Shown here piece by piece: positions 1 through 6,916 of a stretch of DNA of 10,706 nucleotides. The notes under the pieces are model-generated. The model saw nothing but the letters and a program-made list of their open reading frames with translations, made no database searches and had not been told where the DNA came from. The position numbers and the translations under genes are program-made. The stretch covers positions 1 to 10,706 of the forward strand of contig RFHZ01000190.1 of the NCBI GenBank assembly GCA_003696125.1, read 5' to 3'. Source of the DNA: Nitrospinota bacterium (GTDB taxonomy: Bacteria > Tectomicrobia > Entotheonellia > J063). Position 1 is the first letter of the stretch; each line of letters starts with the position of its first letter.

Positions 1-1
1 G

Positions 2-550
2 GAGCCGGTTATCCAGACCAGCATCGATTTCCTGCTGGAAGACCCCTCCCTGACCCCGGAGCAGCGAGATGCGGTGCGGCGCCTCTACCATTACCCGACG
101 GTGAGCCTCAACATCATCCAGGGAGGGATGAAGCGCAATGTGGTTCCGGATCGCGCCGAGGCGACCTTTGACATCCGGATCACCCCGGGTTGCTCCATCG
201 AGCGGGTGCGGGATCGCATGCTCGAACTCTTGCAAGAGGCGGGGGTAGAGGGGATCACCGCCGACATCTCTACCGGTCGGGGCGGTTTCTACGAGTCTCC
301 CCACCATCCGGCCGTGATCCAATTCCGGCAGGCGGTGGAACTCGCCCTGGGGAATGCGCCGGTCATGAAGATTTCTACCGGGGGAACGGATGGGGTCTCT
401 GTGCACCACATCGCGAAGATCCCCTGCGTGACTTATGGTCCACTCGTCCCTGGAGTGGCCCATACCCCCAACGAGTTTGTCACCTTGCATAACCTGATCA
501 TGGCCGCCCAGGTCTTTGCCGTCTTCCCTCTGGTCTATAAGAAGGAGTAG
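2..550 (+). CDS. M20-family metallopeptidase/deacylase (ArgE/DapE/carboxypeptidase G2-like), C-terminal part
   Basis: The reading frame is open from the left edge and ends at TAG 548-550, so 182 C-terminal residues are visible and the start is outside the window. M20 enzymes are zinc-dependent amidohydrolases that remove acyl groups from amino acids or cleave small peptides. The segment GGMKRNVVPDRAEATFDIR is the hallmark of the dimerisation (lid) domain. Further on, GGTDGVSVH and YGPLVPGVAHTPNEFV form the end of the catalytic domain, and the His in AHTPNE (about residue 154 of the visible part) is the expected zinc ligand. The other metal ligands lie upstream of the window. At the place where DapE normally has an Arg (GGTSDGRF-like), this protein has GGTDGV, so a true succinyl-DAP desuccinylase is less likely. 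Substrate is unknown. It converges on alr with a 40-bp gap. Family assignment is firm; specificity is open. Confidence 0.9.
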   Translation, partial: EPVIQTSIDFLLEDPSLTPEQRDAVRRLYHYPTVSLNIIQGGMKRNVVPDRAEATFDIRITPGCSIERVRDRMLELLQEAGVEGITADISTGRGGFYESPHHPAVIQFRQAVELALGNAPVMKISTGGTDGVSVHHIAKIPCVTYGPLVPGVAHTPNEFVTLHNLIMAAQVFAVFPLVYKKE

Positions 551-590
551 AGAGGAGGCTGGAGAAGAGGTCGGCCTGTAGGGAGAGGGC

Positions 591-1721
591 CTAGTAGTAG
601 AGGCGAGGAGGTCGCTGGCTCAGGCTGGTCACGATTTCGTAGTTGATCGTTCCCACCTGGGCTGCCACCTCTTCGGCACTGATCCGCTCTTTTCCCTGCT
701 GGCCGATGAGCACCACCTCCTCCCCGACCCCGACCCCGGGGATGTCGGTCACATCGATCATCATCTGATCCATGCAGACCCGTCCGATGACCGGAGCCCG
801 GGTCCCGCACACCAGTACGGCCGGAAAGGGGTGGGGACCCCGCCGTACCCCGTCTGCATACCCGATGGCCAGGGTCGCAACCACCGTCTCCCGTCTGGTG
901 GTATAGGTCCCCCCATAGCTGATCCGGCTTCCTGGGGGGAGTCGCTGCAGATGGGTGATCCTCGTCTTTAGGCTCAGGGCAGGACGCAGGGGGATCGGGT
1001 AGGGTTTTTCCGTGGAAGGCTGCAGCCCGTACATGGCGATGCCGAGCCGTACCAGGTTGTAGTGCGCCTCGGGGTACCAGGCGATGCCGGCACTGTTGCA
1101 GGCGTGTACCAGGGGAGGGAGAAGCTCCCGGGAACGGAGCCGGTCGAGCACGACCTGGAAAAGGGCGATTTGCCTTTTGGTGTAGGATGGGTCGCGGGCA
1201 TCGGCCATGGCAAAATGGGTGAAGATGCCTTCGACCTGGAGCCCGGGCAGGGTGTGCAGGGTGGTGAGATAGGGGACCACCTCTGCCGGGGGGAGGCCGA
1301 GTCGATGCATGCCGGTATCGACTTTGATATGAACCGGGACGCGTTTTCCCGCTCTCTGCGCCTGCTGGGAGAGGAGGTGAGGCATCTGCGTATCAAAGAG
1401 GGTGGGGGTGAGTTGCTGTTCCAGGATCAGGGGGATATCCGGGGCAAAGACGCCCCCCAGGAGGAGAATGGGGGCGGAGATGCCGGCAGCCCTTAACTCC
1501 ACCGCCTCTCCCACACTGGCCACCCCCAGGAAAGAGGCACCAGCTTGTAGAGCGGTTTGCGCCACAGCCACACTCCCATGGCCATACCCGTTGGCCTTTA
1601 CAACGGCCATGATGTGTACCGAAGGGGCAAGATGCTCCCGGATACGTTGGATGTTATGGGCGATCGCCTCCAGCGAGACCTCTATCCAGGCCCAGCGCCG
1701 GAGATGGTGCAACTCCTGCAT
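591..1721 (-). CDS. alr: Alanine racemase (PLP-dependent, L-Ala to D-Ala)
   Basis: The gene encodes 376 residues, the usual length. The enzyme racemises L- and D-alanine in the cytoplasm to supply D-Ala for peptidoglycan stem peptides. The N-terminal TIM barrel carries the PLP lysine in VVKANGYGHG (Lys42). KVDTGMHRLG holds the equivalents of the carbamylated Lys (Lys133) and the Arg that contacts the catalytic Tyr (Arg140) of the Geobacillus enzyme. The C-terminal beta domain carries the second catalytic base in RISYGGTY (Tyr269) and the conserved VCMDQ (316-319). All key residues are present, so the protein should be active. The ATG start is preceded on the minus strand by a purine-rich GGGGAGGGGG ribosome site. 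It is the only minus-strand gene here, divergent from the PanE-like gene and convergent with the M20 gene, so it is probably its own transcription unit. I see no sign of a fused MurF or other domain. Confidence 0.97.
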   Translation of the reverse strand: MQELHHLRRWAWIEVSLEAIAHNIQRIREHLAPSVHIMAVVKANGYGHGSVAVAQTALQAGASFLGVASVGEAVELRAAGISAPILLLGGVFAPDIPLILEQQLTPTLFDTQMPHLLSQQAQRAGKRVPVHIKVDTGMHRLGLPPAEVVPYLTTLHTLPGLQVEGIFTHFAMADARDPSYTKRQIALFQVVLDRLRSRELLPPLVHACNSAGIAWYPEAHYNLVRLGIAMYGLQPSTEKPYPIPLRPALSLKTRITHLQRLPPGSRISYGGTYTTRRETVVATLAIGYADGVRRGPHPFPAVLVCGTRAPVIGRVCMDQMMIDVTDIPGVGVGEEVVLIGQQGKERISAEEVAAQVGTINYEIVTSLSQRPPRLYY

Positions 1722-1788
1722 TCCCCCTCCCCTCTCTGCCTATGCATAGCCGATTTCCTGCTTGATCGTCTTCGTGGAATCCTCTACT

Positions 1789-1794
1789 ATATTA
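1789..1794 (-). promoter_or_regulatory. Possible -10 box for alr
   Basis: Read on the minus strand this is TAATAT, overlapping a second -10-like hexamer, TATAGT (1786-1791). It lies about 70 bp upstream of the alr start, in the most AT-rich patch of the divergent spacer. No good -35 box sits at the normal distance: AGGACC occupies the 17-nt-spacer position. This is a weak prediction. Confidence 0.25.
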
Positions 1795-1839
1795 CGTCGT
1801 CTCGGTCGTACGGTCCTGATAACTCCTGAGGATTCTGGT

Positions 1840-1887
1840 GTGCCCGTCAGTCCTCGATACCGGAGAGGGCACGGCAGCTTTTATTCT
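1840..1887 (+). promoter_or_regulatory. Inverted repeat with following T-rich run in the alr/panE divergent spacer
   Basis: GTGCCC (1840-1845) and GGGCAC (1867-1872) are perfect inverted arms. A small inner CTC/GAG pairing (1853-1855 with 1863-1865) gives an imperfect stem with an asymmetric internal loop. A T-rich stretch, TTTTATTCT, follows at 1879-1887. It could be an operator, a weak terminator or a leader hairpin for the PanE-like gene, or it may be chance. The rest of the 244-bp spacer (1722-1965) shows only the ribosome sites of the flanking genes. Confidence 0.25.
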
Positions 1888-1965
1888 ACGAAATACTCTC
1901 CTGATGGTGCAAGGAGAAACAGGGGACCGGACAGGACAGGGTAAGAACGGGAAAGGAGGCAGGAA

Positions 1966-2979
1966 ATGCGATTTGTCATCATCGGCGCCGGAGCGGTAGG
2001 AGGGGTCTTGGGAGCCCATCTCTTCCACGGTGGGGAGGATGTGGTCCTGGTAGACCCGGCGGAACATATCGAAACCATCCGCCGGCAGGGACTCCATCTC
2101 AAGGGACGGTATGGGGATTTTGTCGTGCATATCCCTGCTGTTCGAGACATAGCCGAGGTTACTCCTCAGGCAGAGGATATCCTCTGCCTGGCGGTCAAGC
2201 AGTACCATACCGCCGAAGCCCTTCCCCAGCTACGCCGGGTATACGATGCCGGGACGCCCCTCTTCTGCTTTCAGAACACGGTGGAAAACGAGGAGATGGC
2301 CCTCCAGCATTTCCAGCGGGTCTATGGGGTGGTGGTACGGATGGGAGCAAAATTCGTCACCCCGGGTGAGGTCAGCCATCTGGGAGGGAACAGCCTGACC
2401 ATAGGACGCTACCCGGGCGGGATCGATGAGACGGTGGAGACGGTGGCTACCCACCTCCGAAACGGGGGATTTCAGGTTCATCTGCATCCGGAGATCGTGG
2501 GAGTCAAGTGGTACAAGCTCTTTCTCAATCTCAGCAACAGCATCCACGCCATCTTTGGCCTCTCTTCGGCAGAGAGCCCGAATGACCCGGAGTGCCGGAA
2601 ACTGCGCGCCGATCTCCTGGAGGAATCGCTGGCCGTGGTCAAAGCAGCCGGCATCCCGCTGCATCATGTAGAAGGAGAACCTCCTATCGAAACCCTGATC
2701 CAGCAGCTTCGCCAGGATGACTTCCCGGTCAGAGAAGTACCGGCCGATCCGGCCGAGCGACCTTATCCCTCCATGTGGCAGGATCTGTACTGGCAGCGGG
2801 GCAAGACCGAAGTGCAGGCGCTAAACGGGAAGATAGCTGCGCTGGGACGCCGGGTACAGGTCCCTACCCCCATCAATGATCTCCTGGTCCGGCTGGTGGA
2901 GGAGATGGTGAGCAAAGGAGAGAAACCGGGGAAGTATACGATAGCCCAGTTCCGGGACATGCTCTCCTCTGCGACCTGA
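1966..2979 (+). CDS. panE: PanE/ApbA-family reductase (2-dehydropantoate 2-reductase-like)
   Basis: The gene encodes 337 residues. Family members reduce ketopantoate to pantoate with NADPH in pantothenate/CoA synthesis. The N-terminus shows the Rossmann motif GAGAVGG (residues 8-13) with VVLVD after it. The middle has CFQNTVENEE (Asn104 at the QNG position), and the C-terminal helical domain has VKWYKLFLNLSNS with the catalytic Lys184. The family signature PSMWQDLYWQRGKTEVQALNG carries the conserved Glu282. Two details differ from E. coli PanE: QNG is QNT, and the second Asn after the catalytic Lys sits one residue early (NLSNS rather than NxxxN). The protein may therefore be a true PanE or a related 2-keto-acid reductase; no panB, panC or panD is nearby to help. 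An excellent AAAGGAGG (1952-1959) fixes the ATG start. The symbol is tentative. Confidence 0.82.
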   Translation: MRFVIIGAGAVGGVLGAHLFHGGEDVVLVDPAEHIETIRRQGLHLKGRYGDFVVHIPAVRDIAEVTPQAEDILCLAVKQYHTAEALPQLRRVYDAGTPLFCFQNTVENEEMALQHFQRVYGVVVRMGAKFVTPGEVSHLGGNSLTIGRYPGGIDETVETVATHLRNGGFQVHLHPEIVGVKWYKLFLNLSNSIHAIFGLSSAESPNDPECRKLRADLLEESLAVVKAAGIPLHHVEGEPPIETLIQQLRQDDFPVREVPADPAERPYPSMWQDLYWQRGKTEVQALNGKIAALGRRVQVPTPINDLLVRLVEEMVSKGEKPGKYTIAQFRDMLSSAT

Positions 2980-3019
2980 GAGGGGGTTACCATCTACAGT
3001 GTATCGTCAGGTCTAGGGG

Positions 3020-3048
3020 ACCGTTTTCTCTTAACGTTGGTTTATACT
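3020..3048 (+). promoter_or_regulatory. Possible promoter for argH
   Basis: A good -10 hexamer, TATACT, lies at 3043-3048, 20 nt before the argH start. The hexamer at a 17-nt spacer is ACCGTT (3020-3025), a poor -35. Transcription from here would give a leader of only about 15 nt that just includes the ribosome site AGAAGGAG (3053-3060). It marks a plausible start of the argH unit but is unproven. Confidence 0.3.
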
Positions 3049-3068
3049 GCGCAGAAGGAGCACAGCGT

Positions 3069-4451
3069 ATGGACAGCAAGAAACCCTGGAGTGGTCGGTT
3101 TGCGGCAGACACCGATCACCGGGTAGAGGGGTTTACCTCCTCCCTCGCTTTTGATCGGCGACTCTACAAGCAGGATATTGCCGGCAGCATCGCCCATTGC
3201 CAGATGCTGGTCAGGTGTGGGCTGCTCACCGCCGAGGAGGGGAGGCAGATTGTGGAGGGGTTACGCGAGATCCAGCAGGAGATCGAAGCCGGAACCTTCC
3301 CCTTCCGGATCGAATACGAAGATATTCACATGAACATCGAGAGACGGTTGATCGAGAAGATCGGGCCGGTGGGAGGCAAGCTGCATACGGCCCGGAGTCG
3401 GAACGACCAGGTCACCCTCGATCTTCGCCTCTACCTGCGGGAGAAGATCGGTGACCTGTCCCGCCAGATCACCCTGCTTCAGCAGACATTCCTGGAGCTG
3501 GCCGAACAGCATCTCGACCAGATCCTCCCCGGGTACACCCACCTGCAGCGGGCGCAGCCGGTGCTCCTGGCCCACCATTTCCTCGCCTATTATGAGATGC
3601 TGGAACGGGATAAAGGTCGCCTGCAGGACTGCCTGCGGCGCTTGAATGTCCTTCCGCTCGGCGCAGCCGCCCTGGCCGGGACAAGCTATCCCATTGACCG
3701 GGCCTATGTGGCCGAACAGCTCGACTTCCCCTGCCTCTCCCAAAACAGCATGGATGCGGTCAGCGATCGCGATTATGTGGTCGAGTTTTGTGCGGCAGGC
3801 GCCCTGCTCATGCTCCACCTCAGCCGGCTCTGCGAGGAACTGGTCCTCTGGTCTTCGGCCGAATTCGGGTTTATCGAGCTCTCAGATGCGGTCACTACCG
3901 GGAGCAGCATCATGCCCCAGAAGAAGAACCCGGACGTGGCCGAATTGATCCGGGGCAAGACCGGCCGGGTCTACGGGAACCTGATGACCATCCTTACCGT
4001 CATGAAAGGCCTTCCCCTCACCTACGATGGCGATATGCAGGAGGATAAGGAGGCGGTCTTCGATACGGTCGATACCCTGGAGGCCTGCCTGCGCGTGTTG
4101 CCGGTCGTGTTACGGCAGATGGAGGTCAAAGGAGAGCGGATGCGGGCAGCGGCGGCAGAAGGGTTTACCAATGCGACCGACATGGCCGACTACCTGGTAC
4201 GACAGGGGATCCCCTTTCGCGAGGCCCACCGGATCGTGGGTCAGGTGGTCCGCTATTGCCTGGAGCAGGGAAAAACCCTGGAAGATCTCACCCTGGAGGA
4301 GCTGCACCGCTTTTCTCCCCGCTTCGAACCGGAGATCCTGGATCAGATCCGCTTAGAGGTGGTGGTCGATAACAAGCAGGTGGTGGGAGGGACGGCGCGA
4401 AACCAGGTGAAAAGACGTATTCAGGAACTCAAGGCGAGGATGGAGTCATGA
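3069..4451 (+). CDS. argH: Argininosuccinate lyase
   Basis: The gene encodes 460 residues, the typical length. ArgH splits argininosuccinate into arginine and fumarate, the last step of arginine synthesis, as a cytoplasmic homotetramer of the fumarase/aspartase superfamily. The N-terminus KPWSGRFAADTD is typical. HTARSRNDQV (residues 106-115) forms part of the substrate site, and GYTHLQ contains the conserved His158. The superfamily signature GSSIMPQKKNPD lies at 278-289, with the catalytic Ser in the GSS loop. The C-terminal part (NATDMADYLV, then GIPFREAHRIVG) is complete. The ATG is preceded by AGAAGGAG. The stop codon TGA overlaps the ATG of the next small gene (ATGA), implying translational coupling. 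No argG is in the window. No missing residues were seen. Confidence 0.98.
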   Translation: MDSKKPWSGRFAADTDHRVEGFTSSLAFDRRLYKQDIAGSIAHCQMLVRCGLLTAEEGRQIVEGLREIQQEIEAGTFPFRIEYEDIHMNIERRLIEKIGPVGGKLHTARSRNDQVTLDLRLYLREKIGDLSRQITLLQQTFLELAEQHLDQILPGYTHLQRAQPVLLAHHFLAYYEMLERDKGRLQDCLRRLNVLPLGAAALAGTSYPIDRAYVAEQLDFPCLSQNSMDAVSDRDYVVEFCAAGALLMLHLSRLCEELVLWSSAEFGFIELSDAVTTGSSIMPQKKNPDVAELIRGKTGRVYGNLMTILTVMKGLPLTYDGDMQEDKEAVFDTVDTLEACLRVLPVVLRQMEVKGERMRAAAAEGFTNATDMADYLVRQGIPFREAHRIVGQVVRYCLEQGKTLEDLTLEELHRFSPRFEPEILDQIRLEVVVDNKQVVGGTARNQVKRRIQELKARMES

Positions 4452-4609
4452 GAAGAGTGCTTTGGGTGTGTATCCTTGTGCTCTGGTGTGGGGGGATAGG
4501 ACTCTCCTGCGGCCGGAAGGCACCTCCCCGCCTGCCCAAACCGGGACCCCCGGCCCGGCAAGCACCGCAGAGCGGTATCGTGCCCCTCCCCTTTTCTGCC
4601 CGGGGGTAG
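4448..4609 (+). CDS. lptM: Small LptM/YifL-like lipoprotein (53 residues)
   Basis: This short gene starts at an ATG overlapping the argH stop by 4 nt and ends at TAG 4607-4609. The product begins MRRVLWVCILVLWCGGIGLSCGRKAPP in two pieces: a basic start with a hydrophobic stretch (residues 4-20), then Cys21 followed by GRKAPPRLPKPG and a Pro-rich tail. A Cys-Gly-x-Lys-x-Pro pattern after the signal peptide is typical of LptM (YifL), a tiny outer-membrane lipoprotein that in E. coli assists assembly of the LptD LPS translocon. Its relatives are often encoded beside lysA or dapF, as here. The lipobox is imperfect: G-L-S-C rather than L-x-G/A-C, as if one residue were missing between Leu19 and Cys21. 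The family call rests on context, size and the CGRK-PP pattern, since there is too little sequence for more. The symbol is tentative. Confidence 0.72.
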   Translation: MRRVLWVCILVLWCGGIGLSCGRKAPPRLPKPGPPARQAPQSGIVPLPFSARG

Positions 4610-4639
4610 CACGGTTCTTCAGGCTACCAGGCGCTTTTT
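4600..4639 (+). terminator. Possible intrinsic terminator or attenuator between lptM-like gene and lysA
   Basis: GGTAGC (4605-4610) pairs with GCTACC (4623-4628) around a 12-nt loop. CC (4600-4601) can pair with GG (4630-4631) across a small internal loop. A run of five T follows at 4635-4639. The T-run starts several bases after the stem, so the terminator would be leaky. The 5' arm includes the lptM-like stop codon. Together with the -35 box just downstream, it suggests that transcription is at least partly reset here. Confidence 0.4.
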
Positions 4640-4643
4640 CTGT

Positions 4644-4672
4644 TTGACAATCTGGTCCGAGTATGGTAGATG
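4644..4672 (+). promoter_or_regulatory. Candidate sigma-70-type promoter for lysA-dapAB
   Basis: A perfect TTGACA (4644-4649) is followed after 17 nt by TAGATG (4667-4672), which keeps the T, A and A of a -10 box at positions 1, 2 and 4. Transcription would start about 15 nt before the lysA start codon and just before its ribosome site AAAGGAG (4681-4687). The -35 is convincing and the -10 is poor. Confidence 0.4.
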
Positions 4673-4694
4673 AGGACGAGAAAGGAGATATGCT

Positions 4695-5963
4695 ATGCAA
4701 CCATGGCAGTACCGAGAGGGAATGCTCTGCTGCGAAGCGGTTCCGCTAGCGACCATTGCCCAGGAAGTAGGTACCCCCTGCTATGTCTATAGCCTTACGG
4801 CGATGCGAGACCAGTACCGGCTCCTGGAGAATAGCCTGCAGGACGTGCCGCATCTGATCTGCTTTGCCCTGAAAGCCTGTGCCAATCTGGCCATTCTCAA
4901 GATCTTTATCCGGGAAGGGAGTGGAGTCGATATCGTCTCTGGGGGAGAGCTGTACCGGGCCCTGGCCGCTGGTGCTGATCCCCAGAAGATCGTGTATGCC
5001 GGTGTGGGGAAGAGTGAGGAGGAGATCGCCTATGCCCTGAAGTCGAACATCCTGATGTTCAATGTCGAATCTCCCCAGGAGCTTTCCCTGATCAACAGGG
5101 TGGCCGCCACCTTGGGTGTCCAGGCCCGGGTAGCGTTACGGATCAATCCCGAGGTTGATCCCAAGACGCATCCCTATATTGCCACCGGCTTGAAACAGAG
5201 CAAATTCGGGATCAGCCTGGCTGAGGCGCGTGAGCTGGTTCGGGTAGGGAGAGGCCTCTCCCATATCGAACTGGCCGGGGTACATTGCCATATCGGCTCC
5301 CAGATCACCAAGCTGGCACCGTTTGTGGAGGCAGCAGACAAGGTGGCCCAGTTTGTGCGCGAGCTGCAACAGGCCGGAATCGGTATCCGCTATGTGAACC
5401 TGGGAGGGGGAGTGGGGATCGCCTACAACGAGGAATCCCCTCCCACCCTTTCCGAGTACGCAGAGGCGATTCGACCCATCGTGACCCCGTTAGGGTGTAC
5501 GCTGATCGTTGAGCTGGGACGGTCCCTGGTGGGGAACGGGGGAGCTCTGATAACACGGGTGCTCTATACCAAAAAGACACCGGTCAAGAACTTCCTCGTG
5601 GTCGATGCAGGGATGAACGATCTGATCCGCCCCAGCCTGTACCGGGCCTACCATGCCATCCTGCCGGTAGACGAGGCTCACCAGAAGGAGGAGCCGGTGG
5701 TGGTCGATGTGGTGGGACCGGTGTGTGAAACAGGTGATTTTTTGGCTCAGGATCGCCCCCTTCCCCTGCTGGAACCAGGGGAACTGCTGGCGGTCATGAG
5801 TGCAGGCGCTTACGGATTCTGTATGGCCTCGAACTACAACGCCCGTCCCCGTCCTCCTGAGGTCCTGGTCCAGGGGGATCGCTACTGGGTGATTCGGGAG
5901 CGGGAGACTTACGCCGACCTGGTTCGAGGAGAAACGATTCCTCCGTGTCTGCAAGGAGGATAA
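4695..5963 (+). CDS. lysA: Diaminopimelate decarboxylase (meso-DAP to L-lysine)
   Basis: The gene encodes 422 residues, the normal length. This PLP enzyme catalyses the last step of lysine synthesis in the cytoplasm. The N-terminal barrel has the PLP lysine in CFALKACANL (Lys60) and the substrate/cofactor motif GVHCHIGSQI (196-204, His199). The glycine loop NLGGGVGI (235-242) binds the PLP phosphate. The C-terminal beta domain gives GPVCETGDFLA (341-351), with Cys344 as the active-site Cys supplied to the partner subunit, and SAGAYG (369-374) with Tyr373. One oddity is that the near-invariant EPGR motif reads ELGR (273-276), from a CTG codon where CCG would give Pro. AAAGGAG at 4681-4687 supports the ATG start. 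It is followed by dapA after 75 nt. The identity is secure. Confidence 0.97.
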   Translation: MQPWQYREGMLCCEAVPLATIAQEVGTPCYVYSLTAMRDQYRLLENSLQDVPHLICFALKACANLAILKIFIREGSGVDIVSGGELYRALAAGADPQKIVYAGVGKSEEEIAYALKSNILMFNVESPQELSLINRVAATLGVQARVALRINPEVDPKTHPYIATGLKQSKFGISLAEARELVRVGRGLSHIELAGVHCHIGSQITKLAPFVEAADKVAQFVRELQQAGIGIRYVNLGGGVGIAYNEESPPTLSEYAEAIRPIVTPLGCTLIVELGRSLVGNGGALITRVLYTKKTPVKNFLVVDAGMNDLIRPSLYRAYHAILPVDEAHQKEEPVVVDVVGPVCETGDFLAQDRPLPLLEPGELLAVMSAGAYGFCMASNYNARPRPPEVLVQGDRYWVIRERETYADLVRGETIPPCLQGG

Positions 5964-6038
5964 GCCACGGAGGGCTGTGGTGATGGAAGGGGAAGAGGCA
6001 TCGGTGTATAACCGGAGCAAGGAAGGGGGGTAGCAGCG

Positions 6039-6911
6039 ATGTTCAAAGGATCGTTAGTCGCAATCGTGACACCATTCAGGGATGGACAACTCGACGAGGC
6101 CGCGTTTAAGAGCCTGCTCGAGTTCCACGTGGTTAACGGTACCCATGGTATCGTCGTCTGTGGAACCACCGGGGAATCACCGACCCTGTCGTCGGCAGAG
6201 TTTGAACGGGTCGTGAACCTGGCTTTGGAGACGATCAATGGCCGGCTCCCGGTGATTGTGGGTACCGGGACCAACTCGACCGAGGTGACACTCAAAAAGA
6301 CCCATTACGCCAAGAAAGCCGGGGCAGATGGTGTGCTCATCGTTGCTCCCTATTACAATAAACCGACGCAGGAGGGCCTGTACCAGCACTACTGGAAGGT
6401 GGCAGAAGAGGGGGATATCCCGATCATCGTTTACAATGTGCCGGGTCGGACCTCATCCAACGTTCTCCCGGAGACCATGGCCCGGCTGGCCGAGCATCCA
6501 CATATCGTCGGGCTGAAAGAGGCGACCGGCTCTCTCCAGCAGGCGTTGAATACGCTGGGACTCTGCGGGGACAAGATCACCCTCCTCTCCGGAGATGATG
6601 CCCTGACCCTCCCCTTGCTGGCTATCGGAGGGAAGGGGGTGATTTCGGTCACCGCCAACATCGCCCCGGCCGAGGTGGCCGAGGTGGTCAACGAGTTTGA
6701 GCGGGGTAACCTGGCCAAGGCGAGGGAGCTCCACTACAAACTCCTGCCTCTGCACAACGCGATGTTCTATGAGACCAACCCGATTCCGGTCAAGACCGCC
6801 TTGGGGCTGATGGGAAAATGCAGCAGTGAGCTGCGCTTACCGTTAGCACCGATGCAGCCGGCCAATCTCGAGCGCTTGAAAAAGGCGCTAAAGGATTACG
6901 GCCTGATCTAG
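6039..6911 (+). CDS. dapA: 4-hydroxy-tetrahydrodipicolinate synthase
   Basis: The gene encodes 290 residues, the family length. DapA condenses pyruvate with aspartate semialdehyde, the committed step to DAP and lysine. The active site is complete and aligns with E. coli DapA at an offset of one residue: Thr43 and Thr44 in GTTGESPTL, Tyr106 in APYYNKP, Tyr132 and Arg137 in YNVPGRTS, and the Schiff-base Lys160 in GLKEATG. The E. coli lysine-feedback site is only partly kept: Tyr105 and Asn79 remain, but the positions of His53, His56 and Glu84 are Ser52, Phe55 and Val83. Feedback inhibition is therefore likely weak or different (inference). The ATG is preceded by a G-rich ribosome site, GGAAGGGGGG (6021-6030). 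A strong hairpin lies just after its stop. Confidence 0.97.
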   Translation: MFKGSLVAIVTPFRDGQLDEAAFKSLLEFHVVNGTHGIVVCGTTGESPTLSSAEFERVVNLALETINGRLPVIVGTGTNSTEVTLKKTHYAKKAGADGVLIVAPYYNKPTQEGLYQHYWKVAEEGDIPIIVYNVPGRTSSNVLPETMARLAEHPHIVGLKEATGSLQQALNTLGLCGDKITLLSGDDALTLPLLAIGGKGVISVTANIAPAEVAEVVNEFERGNLAKARELHYKLLPLHNAMFYETNPIPVKTALGLMGKCSSELRLPLAPMQPANLERLKKALKDYGLI

Positions 6912-6916
6912 GGGGA

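Noticed and set aside
551-590. GGCC...GGCC hairpin between the M20 gene and alr as a two-way terminator
   Set aside because: The stem is only four or five pairs with a bulge, and there is no T-run on either strand.
3011-3029. GGTC/GACC hairpin followed by TTTT as a terminator after the PanE-like gene
   Set aside because: A four-pair stem is too weak, and the following T-run is short and interrupted.
3261-3818. Minus-strand open frame (about 185 codons) opposite argH
   Set aside because: It is a shadow of argH for the same reasons; argH is complete with all signatures.
4610-4694. Lysine riboswitch (L-box) before lysA
   Set aside because: The gap is only 85 nt, far shorter than the L-box aptamer, and lacks its conserved junction sequences.
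5983-6033. A 16-codon ATG mini-ORF between lysA and dapA
   Set aside because: It has no recognisable sequence, and its stop lies inside the region before the dapA start. It is too short to separate from chance, although a leader peptide cannot be excluded.
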